Shown here in pieces: positions 52,630-61,782 of a stretch of DNA of 64,000 bases. The notes under the pieces were generated by a model. That model searched no databases. It was given only the letters and a program-made list of their open reading frames with translations, and had not been told where the DNA came from. Numbering within the stretch: position 1 is the first letter of the stretch; each line of letters opens with the position of its first letter. A program made the translations under genes and the position numbers. The stretch is taken from contig NZ_JACHYC010000014.1 of assembly GCF_014192575.1 (NCBI RefSeq), forward strand, positions 24,596-88,595, in the 5' to 3' direction. This stretch comes from Variovorax sp. Sphag1AA (GTDB lineage: Bacteria > Pseudomonadota > Gammaproteobacteria > Burkholderiales > Burkholderiaceae_C).

Positions 52630-52700
52630 GCATTCTACTTGCCGCCAATAGTTCGAAAACCCGCCTTCAATCCAGGGCGGGCCAGTATCGTGCAGCATTT

Positions 52701-52721
52701 GGTGAACATTGTCACCAATGT
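52701..52721. promoter_or_regulatory. Dyad upstream of the response regulator
   Basis: ACATTG-TCAC-CAATGT (52706-52721) is a perfect 6-bp dyad overlapping GGTGA...TCACC (52701-52716). It lies about 125 bp upstream of the regulator start and may be an autoregulatory operator. Confidence 0.35.
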
Positions 52722-52769
52722 CAAATTGGCGGCCGCAAACGCGTCTGCGCTTGCCAGTCAGTCACTTCA

Positions 52770-53402
52770 TCATTTCCGGTCCGTCAGGGCGATCCGGACT
52801 GCCAGTGCCGCGAGGACGCTTCCCATCACATAGCGCTGTGCTCGCAGCCAGCCGCGGCTTTTCGACAGAAAGGCGGTGATGCTCGCCGCGCCAAGAACCA
52901 GCAGGGCATTGATCCCGCCGCTCACCAGGATCTGGATGGCACCCAGCGCCAGACTTTGCAGCAGCACCGATCCGCGATCGGGATGCAGGAACTGCGGGAA
53001 GAACGACAGGTAGAACATCGCCACCTTGGGGTTCAGCACATTGGTCAGGAACCCCATGCTGAACAGCTTGGCTGGCCGGTCATGCGGCAGCAGTCGGGCT
53101 TCGAACGGTGCGGTGCCGTTGGGCTTTAGCGCCTGCCACGCGAGCCAGAGCAGGTAGGCGGCGCCGGCGAGGCGAATCGTGTCGAATGCGAAGGGGACTG
53201 CGATCAGCAATGCGGTCAGGCCGAGGGCTGCCGCCATCAGGTGCACGACGAAGCCAAGCAGGACTCCTCCGAGCGAAATCAGGCCGGCGGCCCGCCCCTG
53301 ACAAAGCGCACGGGAAACGCAATAGATCATGTTGGGCCCAGGCGTCAGCACCAACACCAGGGCAGCCAGGGTGAACCATGCGAGTTCGATGGGCGTCAGC
53401 AC
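52770..53402 (-). CDS. LysE/RhtB-family amino-acid exporter
   Basis: The protein is 210 residues from GTG 53402, which lies 1 bp past the stop of the upstream VOC gene; the frame is open further upstream but inside that gene. Six membrane helices are seen, with VLVLTPGPNMIYCVSRAL (the TPGPN motif of the LysE/RhtB family) in the first. FLTNVLNPKVAMFYLSFFPQF is the second family signature. It exports amino acids or their derivatives; substrate unknown. It is the last gene of a minus-strand run of amino-acid-related genes from 58445. Confidence 0.85.
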   Translation of the reverse strand: MLTPIELAWFTLAALVLVLTPGPNMIYCVSRALCQGRAAGLISLGGVLLGFVVHLMAAALGLTALLIAVPFAFDTIRLAGAAYLLWLAWQALKPNGTAPFEARLLPHDRPAKLFSMGFLTNVLNPKVAMFYLSFFPQFLHPDRGSVLLQSLALGAIQILVSGGINALLVLGAASITAFLSKSRGWLRAQRYVMGSVLAALAVRIALTDRK

Positions 53403-53403
53403 G

Positions 53404-54090
53404 TCAGATACCTCGTGAATGCAGAGAAACAGTGCCGCGCGGCGTTTCCAGCACGGCATGAATGTTGGGTGCGCCATTGGCGAGTGATACGCCGGAGAGC
53501 CCGATGGTGCGCAGCGCGGCTTCGAGATCCGCGGCACGCGGATGCGTGAGATCGAGCGAGCGCAACGTCACACCCGAATCGACCATGCTGTCGCTCGGAT
53601 GGACGGGGCCCCATTGAATCAGGGTGGGCAGCGCCCCGTAGAACAGTCGCTGGCCGTCGTCGCGCACCGTGATCTGCCATGACAGACGTCCGGCCGGCGT
53701 GTCGCGCGAGGCCTCGATCACGTGGCCTCGATCGAGGCGAGCATGGCGCAGTGCCTGCACGGCGACATGAGCATCCGGCACCTCGGCGACGAAGTGCACG
53801 AGACGCGGCCCGCTCCGGTCGAGCGCCGCTTGCAGGTGTGCATCGTCGAGATCGAACCACCGATGCTTTGCCGCGCCCCGCGTCGGCCTTGCGCCTGGGT
53901 CGATGGCAATGATTTCCAGATATGCGCGCGGGAATGCAGCGCTCGCGATCTTCATCAGCCGGTTGTGCGTGCCCATCAGCGGATGTGCGCCGCCGGCACT
54001 CGGCGTGACGCCCAACGTGGCTTCGCACCAGCCCACGCCTTCGTCGAGGCTTCGGGCCGCGATCACCAGATGGTCGACACGCGCTGGCAT
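53404..54090 (-). CDS. VOC-superfamily (glyoxalase-like) protein
   Basis: The protein is 228 residues from ATG 54090. ARVDHLVIAARSLDEGVGWCEATLG is the first beta-alpha-beta unit of the glyoxalase fold; THNRLMKIASAAFPRAYLEIIAID follows with a candidate metal-binding Glu. A second fold repeat spans about 110-220. Its substrate is unknown. The gene is 7 bp after the PhzF gene and 1 bp before the LysE-type gene, so they are cotranscribed. Confidence 0.8.
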   Translation of the reverse strand: MPARVDHLVIAARSLDEGVGWCEATLGVTPSAGGAHPLMGTHNRLMKIASAAFPRAYLEIIAIDPGARPTRGAAKHRWFDLDDAHLQAALDRSGPRLVHFVAEVPDAHVAVQALRHARLDRGHVIEASRDTPAGRLSWQITVRDDGQRLFYGALPTLIQWGPVHPSDSMVDSGVTLRSLDLTHPRAADLEAALRTIGLSGVSLANGAPNIHAVLETPRGTVSLHSRGI

Positions 54091-54097
54091 GGCGGCT

Positions 54098-55012
54098 CTA
54101 GAGCGTGACGTGTCCGTCGATGCAAGTGACCGAATCGCCGCCGACCCAGACCTGCCGGTCGCTGTCGCGTTCGATGTGGACGCGTCCGTCACGACCCAGC
54201 ACCTGGCCTTGTGATGCGACGTACTGACTCGGGAGATGTCCCTCGGCAATCAGCCACTCGGCGAGGCTCGCGTTGAAGCTGCCGGTGACGGGGTCCTCAT
54301 CCACGCCGATGGCGGCCGCGAACGCGCGCACTTCGACGCTCGGCGCCGTCTCTTCGGCGCGCACGAAGGCGCGAGCCTCGCGGTTCGATCGCGTGATCAG
54401 TGGTGACGTGGTGCCCGCTGGATAGAGGCCGGCAACGCCGACCTTCTGCCCGAGCTCGGCCAGCACATGATGATCGGGCTCGAGCGCGAGCACTGTGTCT
54501 GCGTCGTTCAGCAGCAGCCCGAGCCACACCGGACCGTTGTCCAGCAATTGCGCCGTGACGATCTGCTGCGCCCGGATGCCCAGCGCGCTCGCCACCTTCG
54601 CCAGCAAGGTCGGGCTCGGCGCGCTGCGTCGCAGCGTGGGCGCGGCGAAGGTCAGCCGCTCGCCTTCGCGCCGGATCGGCACGAGGCCCTTGGCGCACTG
54701 CTGAACGATCAGGTTGCCGGCTTTCGGCTTGCCGCCCGCTTGCAGCCAGGCGTGGCAACTTCCCAGCGTCGGATGGCCGGCAAAGGGCAGTTCCCCACCA
54801 GGCGTGAAGATGCGCACCTGGTAGTCGGCCGAAGGATCGGTCGGGGGCAGCAGGAAGGTGGTTTCGGAAAGGTGCGTCCATGCTGCGAAGCGCTGCATCG
54901 TCGCGTCGTCGAGCCCGGTGCCATCCAGCACCACGGCAAGGGGATTGCCGACATACGGCGTCGAAGTGAAAACGTCGACTTGCTTGAACGGGCGGGTTTT
55001 CATCGGAGTCAT
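54098..55012 (-). CDS. PhzF-family isomerase/epimerase-like protein
   Basis: The protein is 304 residues from ATG 55012, which overlaps the GST stop (ATGA); ATG 55003 is also possible. FKQVDVFTSTPYVGNPLAVVLDGTGL is the family start, with GGELPFAGHPTLGSCHAWL and DEDPVTGSFNASLAEWL as the active-site blocks; the Glu of LSETTFLL is the usual catalytic acid. The fold catalyses isomerisation of small metabolites. The natural substrate is unknown. It sits in an operon with GST and VOC genes. Confidence 0.85.
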   Translation of the reverse strand: MTPMKTRPFKQVDVFTSTPYVGNPLAVVLDGTGLDDATMQRFAAWTHLSETTFLLPPTDPSADYQVRIFTPGGELPFAGHPTLGSCHAWLQAGGKPKAGNLIVQQCAKGLVPIRREGERLTFAAPTLRRSAPSPTLLAKVASALGIRAQQIVTAQLLDNGPVWLGLLLNDADTVLALEPDHHVLAELGQKVGVAGLYPAGTTSPLITRSNREARAFVRAEETAPSVEVRAFAAAIGVDEDPVTGSFNASLAEWLIAEGHLPSQYVASQGQVLGRDGRVHIERDSDRQVWVGGDSVTCIDGHVTL

Positions 55013-55650
55013 TCCAGTGGGAGATCGAGAACGCCGCGCGCGCCGGCCCGGCTGCGCAGGTCGGCGAACCACCGCTCGACGTTCGGCCACGAGGGCCGCG
55101 TGTATTCGGTCTGCGGCAATCCGAACCAGCGATGCGCTTCACAGCCGACGGGGATATCGGCCATCGTGAAGCGCTCGCCGAGCATGTAGGTGCGCGTCGC
55201 GAGGTGGGCGTCGAGCAAAGCGAAGAGCGGCTCGGTGGCGTGCACCGAATGGGCGATCACTTCGGGCCGACGTTGTGCGGCCGGCGTGCGGACCCATTGC
55301 CTGAAGGCGTCGCCGCTCACCGGGTTTAGCGTGGTCTGCTGCCAGTCCATCCAGCGCTCGGCGTCGAAACGTTCGGGCAGCGGCTCGGGATAGAGCCGGC
55401 CCATCGAATGCTTCGCGCAGAGGTAGCGCACGATCACGTTCGATTCCCAGAGCACGACGCGATCCTCGCCCTCGCCATCGTCGATGGCTGGCACGAGCGC
55501 GTTCGGATTCATCGAGAGGTATTCGGGCGTCTGGACCACGCCGAACTTGCCGCCGGCTTCGGTGCGCTGGAAGTCGAGGCCGAGTTCCTGCGCACACCAG
55601 ACGACCTTGCGCACGTTGATCGAACTGATGCGTCCCCAGATGTTGAGCAT
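55009..55650 (-). CDS. Glutathione S-transferase family protein
   Basis: The 213-residue protein opens with LNIWGRISSINVRKVVWCAQELGLDF, a thioredoxin-like domain with Ser in the GSH-activating site, and has NPNALVPAIDDG with the cis-Pro. The helical domain follows (about 90-205). It may conjugate or reduce small molecules with glutathione. It is 21 bp after the aminotransferase gene. Confidence 0.88.
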   Translation of the reverse strand: MLNIWGRISSINVRKVVWCAQELGLDFQRTEAGGKFGVVQTPEYLSMNPNALVPAIDDGEGEDRVVLWESNVIVRYLCAKHSMGRLYPEPLPERFDAERWMDWQQTTLNPVSGDAFRQWVRTPAAQRRPEVIAHSVHATEPLFALLDAHLATRTYMLGERFTMADIPVGCEAHRWFGLPQTEYTRPSWPNVERWFADLRSRAGARGVLDLPLE

Positions 55651-55671
55651 TTCAGGTCTTTCCGAATAGCC

Positions 55672-56886
55672 TCAGTTTGGGTGGGCCGCCATTTGCCGCT
55701 CCACTTCGGCGGCGGCGCTGTGCGCGAGCTGTTCGCGGATTGCATCGGCCAGCGCGGCGATCGCGGTATTGATTTCGTCGTCGCTGGCGGTCACGAAGGA
55801 CAGACGCAGCGTCCGCGGATCGCCTTCGCCCGCATAGAACGGAAGGCCCGGCACGAAGGCCACGCCGCGCTCGACCGCCTTGGGCAGCAGCGCGACGGCG
55901 TCCACGCCAGCCGGCAGTCGCAACCAGAGGAACATGCCGCCGTTCGGCTTGTTGAACTCGACCTGCAGGCCATTCATTTCGCGCGTCAGCGCGGCGAGCA
56001 TCACGTCGCGCTGGCGCTTGTAGAGCGCGCGAATCGTGGGCACGTGCTTGCTCAGGAAGCCGTCCTTCATGACCTCGGACACCATCCGCTGGTTGAAGCT
56101 TGGCGTGTGCAGGTCCGCCGCCTGCTTGGCTTGCAACAGCTTGGGGAAGATCGCCTTCGGTGCGACAAGGAAGCCGAGCCGGAGGCCCGGTGCCAGCACC
56201 TTCGAGAACGAACCGAGGTAGATGCAGCCTTCCGGATTGCGCGCGGTGAGCGGCAGCGGCGGTGCTTCATCGAACCAGAGTTCGCCGTAGGGGTTGTCTT
56301 CGATGATCGGCAGGCCCGCTTCGGCCGCTGCGGCGGACACGGCAGCGCGGCGTTCTTCGGTCATCGTGCGACCGGTCGGGTTCTGGAAGTTCGGCAGCAG
56401 GTAGATGAAGCGCGCGTCCTTCGACTTGGCGACCATGTCGTCCACCACCACACCTTCGTTGTCGCTCGCGACGCTCACTGGTTCGGGCTCCATCGGCGAG
56501 AAGGCCTGCAGGGCGCCGAGGTAGGTCGGCGTTTCGACCAGCACGCGGCTGCCGGGATCGAGAAGCACTTTGGCGATCAGGTCGAGACCCTGCTGCGAGC
56601 CGGTCGTGATCAGCACCTGGGCCGGGTCAACCTTCCAGGGGAGCATCTGGCTCACGGCTTCCCGCAGCGGGCCGTAGCCTTCGCTGGCCGCGTATTGCAG
56701 CGCTGCCTGGCCGTCCTTGTGCAGCACGTTGGCGCAGGCTTCGGCGAATGCAGAGATCGGGAAGGTCTTGGACGAAGGCAGGCCGCCGGCCAGGCTGATG
56801 ATGCCGGGGCGTTCGGTGACCTTGAGGATTTCACGGATCACCGAAGGATTCATCTTTTCGGCCCGTGCGGCGAGTTTCCATTGCAT
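55672..56886 (-). CDS. PLP-dependent aminotransferase (class I/II, 2-aminoadipate-type)
   Basis: The 404-residue protein has ERPGIISLAGGLPSSKTFP at the N-terminus, the LysN/AAT-type opening, and ITTGSQQGLDLIAKVLLDPG in the cofactor site. LPNFQNPTGRTM is the Asn/Pro block, EDNPYGELWF supplies the Asp/Tyr, and GSFSKVLAPGLRLGFL carries the Schiff-base Lys. It resembles 2-aminoadipate or broad-range aminotransferases; the substrate is not certain. It lies 30 bp after the EamA gene and before the GST gene. Confidence 0.88.
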   Translation of the reverse strand: MQWKLAARAEKMNPSVIREILKVTERPGIISLAGGLPSSKTFPISAFAEACANVLHKDGQAALQYAASEGYGPLREAVSQMLPWKVDPAQVLITTGSQQGLDLIAKVLLDPGSRVLVETPTYLGALQAFSPMEPEPVSVASDNEGVVVDDMVAKSKDARFIYLLPNFQNPTGRTMTEERRAAVSAAAAEAGLPIIEDNPYGELWFDEAPPLPLTARNPEGCIYLGSFSKVLAPGLRLGFLVAPKAIFPKLLQAKQAADLHTPSFNQRMVSEVMKDGFLSKHVPTIRALYKRQRDVMLAALTREMNGLQVEFNKPNGGMFLWLRLPAGVDAVALLPKAVERGVAFVPGLPFYAGEGDPRTLRLSFVTASDDEINTAIAALADAIREQLAHSAAAEVERQMAAHPN

Positions 56887-56916
56887 GTCTTGACTCCTTG
56901 AGGTGTGTGTGAATCG

Positions 56917-57849
56917 CTATCGCGAAGCCGGAGCGAGCGCGGTGGGCGTGGCAGGTTGCGAAAGCCGCTTGCCGGCGATCACGGTGGCGACGACGGCGGC
57001 CGCGAAGCCGAGCGTAACGATATCGAGAGGCTCGCCCAACAATGGCATCGCGGCGAGGATGGAAAGAAAGGGTTGCAGCAGTTGCGTCTGGCTCACGCGG
57101 AGTGCGCCGCCCATCGCCAGGCCGCGGTACCACGCGAAGAACCCCACCCACATCGAGAACACCCCGACATAGACGAACCCGACCCAGGCCGATGCGGCGA
57201 CCGGCTGTTGCGGCCAGAGAAAGATCGTGCCCGGCAGCGTGACCGGCAGCGCGAGGACGCACACCCAGCAGATCACGCGCTCCGCGCCAAGCGCTGGCGT
57301 GACCTGTGCGCCGTAGATGTATCCCAGCGAGGCCGCGAACACCGCGCCGACCAGCAACAGGTCTGCCCATTCGAAGCCAAAGCCCGTGCCGTGGCCCGAG
57401 GCGCGAAGCAGCGAGAACGCCACTACGAGGGCGCTGCCCGCTACTGCGCAAAGCCAGAAGCCGAGTCGCGCGCGCTGGTGCAGCACCCATGCGGCGCACG
57501 CTGCCGTGACCAGCGGAAGAAGTGCGGTGATGACGGCCGCATGGCTCGCGCTGACGACGCGCAGCGCGTAGGCCAGCAAGAGCGGATAGCCGATCGCGTT
57601 GCCCATCACTGCCATGCCCAGCGGCCGCCAGTGGTTCGGCTTCGGTCGCGGCGCGCGCGTGACGAGCAGAAAGATCGTCGACAGCACGCCTGCAAGTGCC
57701 GCGCGTCCAAGCGTCACGAACCAGGGTGAGAGCTGCGGATCGGCCTGTGTCCCGGTGGCAAGGCGCGTCATCGGCAGCGTGACAGCGAAGAACGCCACGC
57801 CGAGCACGCCCAGCCACATGCCGAGGGCTTCGTCCCGAGTCTTTGTCAT
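56917..57849 (-). CDS. EamA-family (DMT superfamily) transporter
   Basis: The protein is 310 residues from ATG 57849, overlapping the LysE-type gene's stop (ATGA). Ten predicted helices form the two EamA repeats (about 10-145 and 160-295). It contains WLGVLGVAFFAVTLPMTRLA early and GFFAWYRGLAMGGALRVSQTQLLQPFLS in the second repeat. Members export amino acids, nucleotides or other metabolites; substrate unknown. Confidence 0.85.
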   Translation of the reverse strand: MTKTRDEALGMWLGVLGVAFFAVTLPMTRLATGTQADPQLSPWFVTLGRAALAGVLSTIFLLVTRAPRPKPNHWRPLGMAVMGNAIGYPLLLAYALRVVSASHAAVITALLPLVTAACAAWVLHQRARLGFWLCAVAGSALVVAFSLLRASGHGTGFGFEWADLLLVGAVFAASLGYIYGAQVTPALGAERVICWVCVLALPVTLPGTIFLWPQQPVAASAWVGFVYVGVFSMWVGFFAWYRGLAMGGALRVSQTQLLQPFLSILAAMPLLGEPLDIVTLGFAAAVVATVIAGKRLSQPATPTALAPASR

Positions 57850-58445
57850 ACGCTCAGCATCCACCAGGCGGTGAGAACCAACACGGCGCCCATGAGGCGG
57901 TTGAACCACAGCAGTCGCTGTCCCTGCGCGAGCCAGTGGCGCAATAGCGCTCCGGCGACGGCGTAAGTCAGGTTGCTGACGAACGCGTAAAGCAGCATCA
58001 CCGGTGCCACGATCGCGAGCCGCTGCAGTGCATCCGGCTGCCCGGCGATCCAGCCCGCCACCAGGGTGAGCGCCAGCAACCACGCCTTGATGTTGAGGAA
58101 CTGCAGCATCACGCCTTGCTTGAAGCCGACGTTGAGACGCTGGCCATCCGCCTGGGCGAGCGATGCACTGCGGCTGAGCTTCCAAGCCAGCCAGAGCAGA
58201 TAGACGATGCCGAATGCCTTGATCCCCCAGCGCAGCGACGGAACTGCCACCACCAAGGCGCCGACGCCGGCGGCGCACAACAGGAGCAGCAACGTCCAAC
58301 CCACGGGGACCGCAATCACGAAGCGCATTGCGCGCTGCAGGCCGCCGTTTGCGGCCAATGCGGTGGACAGCGTCGTGTTCGGACCGGGCGAGAAGCTCAT
58401 CGCCGTGGCGAGCACCAGCAGCGCGGTGAATTCTTGCCAGTTCAT
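57846..58445 (-). CDS. LysE/RhtB-family amino-acid exporter
   Basis: The protein is 199 residues from ATG 58445; the open frame further upstream runs through the divergent operator region. MSFSPGPNTTLSTALAANGG carries the family PGPN motif in the first helix; LQFLNIKAWLLALTLVAGW is the second conserved block. It is the first gene of a minus-strand run with EamA, aminotransferase, GST, PhzF, VOC and a second LysE-type gene. It is divergent from the MocR regulator and is probably controlled by it. Confidence 0.85.
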   Translation of the reverse strand: MNWQEFTALLVLATAMSFSPGPNTTLSTALAANGGLQRAMRFVIAVPVGWTLLLLLCAAGVGALVVAVPSLRWGIKAFGIVYLLWLAWKLSRSASLAQADGQRLNVGFKQGVMLQFLNIKAWLLALTLVAGWIAGQPDALQRLAIVAPVMLLYAFVSNLTYAVAGALLRHWLAQGQRLLWFNRLMGAVLVLTAWWMLSV

Positions 58446-58464
58446 TGGACACACTTTAAACTGA

Positions 58465-58493
58465 GGACCATTACAGTAGCAGTACAGTTGGTC
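58465..58493. promoter_or_regulatory. Operator candidate for the MocR-type regulator
   Basis: TACAGT occurs at 58472-58477 and 58483-58488, an 11-bp direct repeat, flanked by GGACCA (58465) and TTGGTC (58488-58493), which are near-inverted. It lies between the divergent LysE-type and MocR genes. MocR/GntR-type regulators often bind direct repeats about one helical turn apart. Confidence 0.5.
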
Positions 58494-58546
58494 AAACAAG
58501 GGGTCGGTCTGTATTGGTTCACCGATCGACACAGAAGCAAACACAT

Positions 58547-59971
58547 ATGCTGACACGAACCTCTTCGCAGTCTCTGACCGGCCAGCTTGCGGACCGGTTT
58601 TCGGAGCGGATCCGCAACCGTTTGCTCGCGCCTGGCGCGCGCCTGCCTTCGGTGCGCGAATGCGCGCGCCAGCAAGGCGTGAGCCCGCATACGGTGGTGG
58701 CCGCATATGACCAACTGCTTGCGCAGGGCCTCATCGAAGCTCGACGACAGAAGGGCTTCTATGTGCGCGACGCGGCGGCCGTGAACGGCACGGCGTCGAT
58801 GAGCATGAGCTTCGTCAGCCAGCCGGCGCCTGTACCGGTCGTGGCCGCGGATGCCAGCACACTGATTCGCGGCATGTTCCACCGGCCGAGCGACAAGCCA
58901 CAGCCCGGCATGGGTGTGTTTCCGCCCGATTGGCTCGAATCGACCTTCATGCCTGCTGCGTTGAGACGCGTCACCGGCGCCAAGTCCCTCCAAGAGTTCT
59001 CGCTGCAGTACGGCGAACCAGCCGGAGACAGCGGCCTGCGCCGCAGCCTCGCGACCAAGCTCGCCCGCATCAACGTGCCTGCGGGGCCCGACCAGATCGT
59101 GACGACCGTCGGCGCAACGCACGCGCTGGACATCGTCAGCCGGACCCTGCTGCGGCCCGGCGATCCGGTGATGGTCGAGGAGCCCGGGTGGGCGCTCGAG
59201 TTCGCGCGACTCGAGGCGCTTGGTATGCGCATCCTGCCGGTGCCGCGGCATGCCGACGGGCCGGATTTGGAAGTGATGGAGCGCTATTGCAACGCCGGTG
59301 AAGGCCATCGGCCGAAGCTGTTCGTGAGCGTCAGCGTGCTGCACAACCCGACCGGATACAGCCTCAGCCCGGGCAGCGCGCATCGCGTGCTGCAGCTCGC
59401 GAACAAGCACGACTTTCATATCGTCGAGGACGACACCTACAGCCATCTCGCGCCCGAACACGCGACGCGGCTGTCTTCGCTCGATGGGCTGCAGCGCACC
59501 GTCTATGTGAGCGGCTTCGCCAAGATCCTCGCGCCCAACTGGCGCATCGGCTTTCTTGCGGCCTCCCCGGAGTTGGTGGGGCGCTTTCTCGAAACCAAGC
59601 TGATCGCGACATTGACCACCCCTTCGTTGTTCGAGCGCGCCTTGGCCTGGTGCATCGACCAGGGCCAGTTGCGCCGCCACGCCGAGCGCATTCGCCTGCG
59701 GCTCGATGGCGCGCGCGGGCGCACGGTCAAGCTAGCGCTGAACGCGGGGTGCACCCTCGCTGCAGAACCTGCCGGCCTGTTCGGTTGGGTCGACACCGGC
59801 GTCGATACGGACGCCCTGACGCAGCGCATGCTCGACGAGGGTTATCTCATTGCGCCAGGTTCCCTTTTCCACGCTCGACGTCCGCCCACCACACTGATGC
59901 GGATCAATTTCGCGACAGGGCAGGATGCGGCGTTCTGGAAGGTGTTCGCGCGCGTGCGCGATCAGCTCTGA
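58547..59971 (+). CDS. MocR-family regulator (GntR HTH fused to aminotransferase domain)
   Basis: The protein is 474 residues from ATG 58547. Residues about 8-75 form a GntR winged helix (LADRFSERIRNRLLAPGARLPSVRECA, then VSPHTVVAAYDQL). The rest is a class I aminotransferase fold used as a PLP/amino-acid sensor: TTVGATHALDIVSRTLLRPG, HNPTGYSLSP, EDDTYSHLAPEHA and SGFAKILAPNWRIGF with the PLP Lys. It probably controls the divergent LysE-type exporter and following genes in response to an amino acid. Its 3' end meets the phospholipase D gene. Confidence 0.88.
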   Translation: MLTRTSSQSLTGQLADRFSERIRNRLLAPGARLPSVRECARQQGVSPHTVVAAYDQLLAQGLIEARRQKGFYVRDAAAVNGTASMSMSFVSQPAPVPVVAADASTLIRGMFHRPSDKPQPGMGVFPPDWLESTFMPAALRRVTGAKSLQEFSLQYGEPAGDSGLRRSLATKLARINVPAGPDQIVTTVGATHALDIVSRTLLRPGDPVMVEEPGWALEFARLEALGMRILPVPRHADGPDLEVMERYCNAGEGHRPKLFVSVSVLHNPTGYSLSPGSAHRVLQLANKHDFHIVEDDTYSHLAPEHATRLSSLDGLQRTVYVSGFAKILAPNWRIGFLAASPELVGRFLETKLIATLTTPSLFERALAWCIDQGQLRRHAERIRLRLDGARGRTVKLALNAGCTLAAEPAGLFGWVDTGVDTDALTQRMLDEGYLIAPGSLFHARRPPTTLMRINFATGQDAAFWKVFARVRDQL

Positions 59972-59972
59972 C

Positions 59973-61709
59973 TCAGAGAAGGGTGTCCGGCGCCAGCGGT
60001 CCGAAGAGCTTCAGCATCAGCCGAAGACTGGGGCTTGCGTCGGGCTCGGTGGTTTCGTCCTTCAACCCACTGCCCTGGGGTGCGTGCCACACGAGCCGGC
60101 CGTCCACTTCTTCGACATGCCAGGAACCCTCGCGCAGCGTGGTCTCGATTTTCTCGGTGGTGACGCGCGCGAGTTCGTTGCTGCGGATCAGCACCGCGAT
60201 CTCGGTGTTCTGAAGCTGCGAGCGCAGATCGAGGTTCATGGAGCCGACCACCACCCACTCGCCGTCCATGACCAGCCCCTTGGAATGCAGCATGGAGCGG
60301 GATTCGCCTGATGCGCCGGTGCTACCCGACGAGCCGAACGTGCTGCGCAGACCAGCCTGTTCGCTTCGGAGTTCGTAGAGCTCGACGCCCATCTTCAGCA
60401 ACTCTTCGCGATGGCGCGCATAGCCTACGTGGGCGACTGGCGCATCGTTCGAGGCGAGGGAGTTGGTCAACACGCGGATCCTGACGCCCCGAGAGAGTGC
60501 GGCGGCAAAAGCCTGCTTCATGTCCGGCCCGGGGACGAAATAGGGGGAGATGATCAGAAGGTCCTTCTTCGCGAGGCCGATCAACTGCAGCAATCCTTCG
60601 ACCACGGTGTCTCCTTCGGAGGCCGCATTGAGCGCGACCTGGAGCGCGCCGCTTCTGCCTTTGTCGGCCGTGCGCGCCTTGCGGTCGGGGATCTCGACGC
60701 CGGGCGCCTTGCGTTCGCTACCCGCTGCACTCGATCGGTCCGATGGGATCTTGGCCGGCTTGTCGACTATCACGGCGGCTGGCGCCCAGATGAAAGAGGC
60801 AGTCCGGAGGTCCATGGGTTGCCGGTCCCAGCGAGGGAGGTGCGGATCGGTTCGCGCCCCGTCGCCTTCATCGGCTTGCGATTCCTGCGGCGCGGTCCGT
60901 TCGCGCTCGGCTGCCGCCTTGGCGTCGGCGCGGATCTTTTCGAGTTCCTCGCGTTTGACCAGCGACTCCACCGGGTATGCACGCTCGTTGTTCCAGTAGG
61001 CATCGAAGCTGCGCGAGAGATCCTGCACGACCCGGCCGGCTACCAGTACGTCGAGATCGAGGAAGTTGGCGTTGGGCGCATTGCCGAAGTACGCGTCGCC
61101 CAGATTTCGGCCGCCGGTCACTCCAAGGACGTTGTCGGCGACGAAGAGCTTGTTGTGCATTCGCTGCTGAATGCGCGAAGCGTCGTCGATCGAGTTGACG
61201 AGCCGCGACAGCGTCGATGTTCTTGCGCCGGCCAACGGATTGAACATCCGCATCTCGATGTTGGGCTCGAACGCGAGGTACATCACGACAGCGTCTCGAC
61301 CGGTGCTGTGGAAATCGTCGAGCAGGATGCGCACCCGCACGCCCCGCCGGGCAGCGTCTCGCACCGCGCGGAGCAGGTGCGCGGTGCTTGCGTCGGCATG
61401 GATCGAGTAATACTGCAGATCCAGCGTCTTCTGAGCACCCTGTGCCAGTGCGAGCCGGCTGCCGTAAGCGGCCGGCGGGCCGTCGACTAGGAGGAAGCCG
61501 GAATCAAAGCGCGTCGCGGCTGCTTCGCGGCGCTGCTTCACCAGCAGCGCCAGGGGCGTGTCGGCCGGCGATTCCAATGCGGTCGAAATAGGCCGCTCGA
61601 CGTTCTTGGGTAACTCGGCACACGCCGACAGGCACAGGACCATGCCGAGTGCGGCGCCCAGGCGGAGCAGCGTAGTGGACAGTCGTCTGAATGGGTTGGG
61701 TGACCTCAT
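59973..61709 (-). CDS. Phospholipase D-family lipoprotein (ClsC-like)
   Basis: The 578-residue protein has a lipobox in LCLSACAEL, so it is a lipoprotein. Two HKD motifs are clear: MHNKLFVADNVLGVTGGRN and LHSKGLVMDGEWVVVGSMN. The middle, between the motifs, holds a charged, low-complexity stretch (about 235-330) unusual for the family. ClsC-like enzymes make cardiolipin by transfer between phospholipids. Activity is likely since both HKD motifs are intact. It is alone, followed by 70 bp of gap and Uup upstream. Confidence 0.85.
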   Translation of the reverse strand: MRSPNPFRRLSTTLLRLGAALGMVLCLSACAELPKNVERPISTALESPADTPLALLVKQRREAAATRFDSGFLLVDGPPAAYGSRLALAQGAQKTLDLQYYSIHADASTAHLLRAVRDAARRGVRVRILLDDFHSTGRDAVVMYLAFEPNIEMRMFNPLAGARTSTLSRLVNSIDDASRIQQRMHNKLFVADNVLGVTGGRNLGDAYFGNAPNANFLDLDVLVAGRVVQDLSRSFDAYWNNERAYPVESLVKREELEKIRADAKAAAERERTAPQESQADEGDGARTDPHLPRWDRQPMDLRTASFIWAPAAVIVDKPAKIPSDRSSAAGSERKAPGVEIPDRKARTADKGRSGALQVALNAASEGDTVVEGLLQLIGLAKKDLLIISPYFVPGPDMKQAFAAALSRGVRIRVLTNSLASNDAPVAHVGYARHREELLKMGVELYELRSEQAGLRSTFGSSGSTGASGESRSMLHSKGLVMDGEWVVVGSMNLDLRSQLQNTEIAVLIRSNELARVTTEKIETTLREGSWHVEEVDGRLVWHAPQGSGLKDETTEPDASPSLRLMLKLFGPLAPDTLL

Positions 61710-61782
61710 GCGGCATTCGAAAAGCCTCGACGCCGCTTGTATAGCGCGGCCTCCGGACGCCGCACGTCAGACAAAGACGCTG

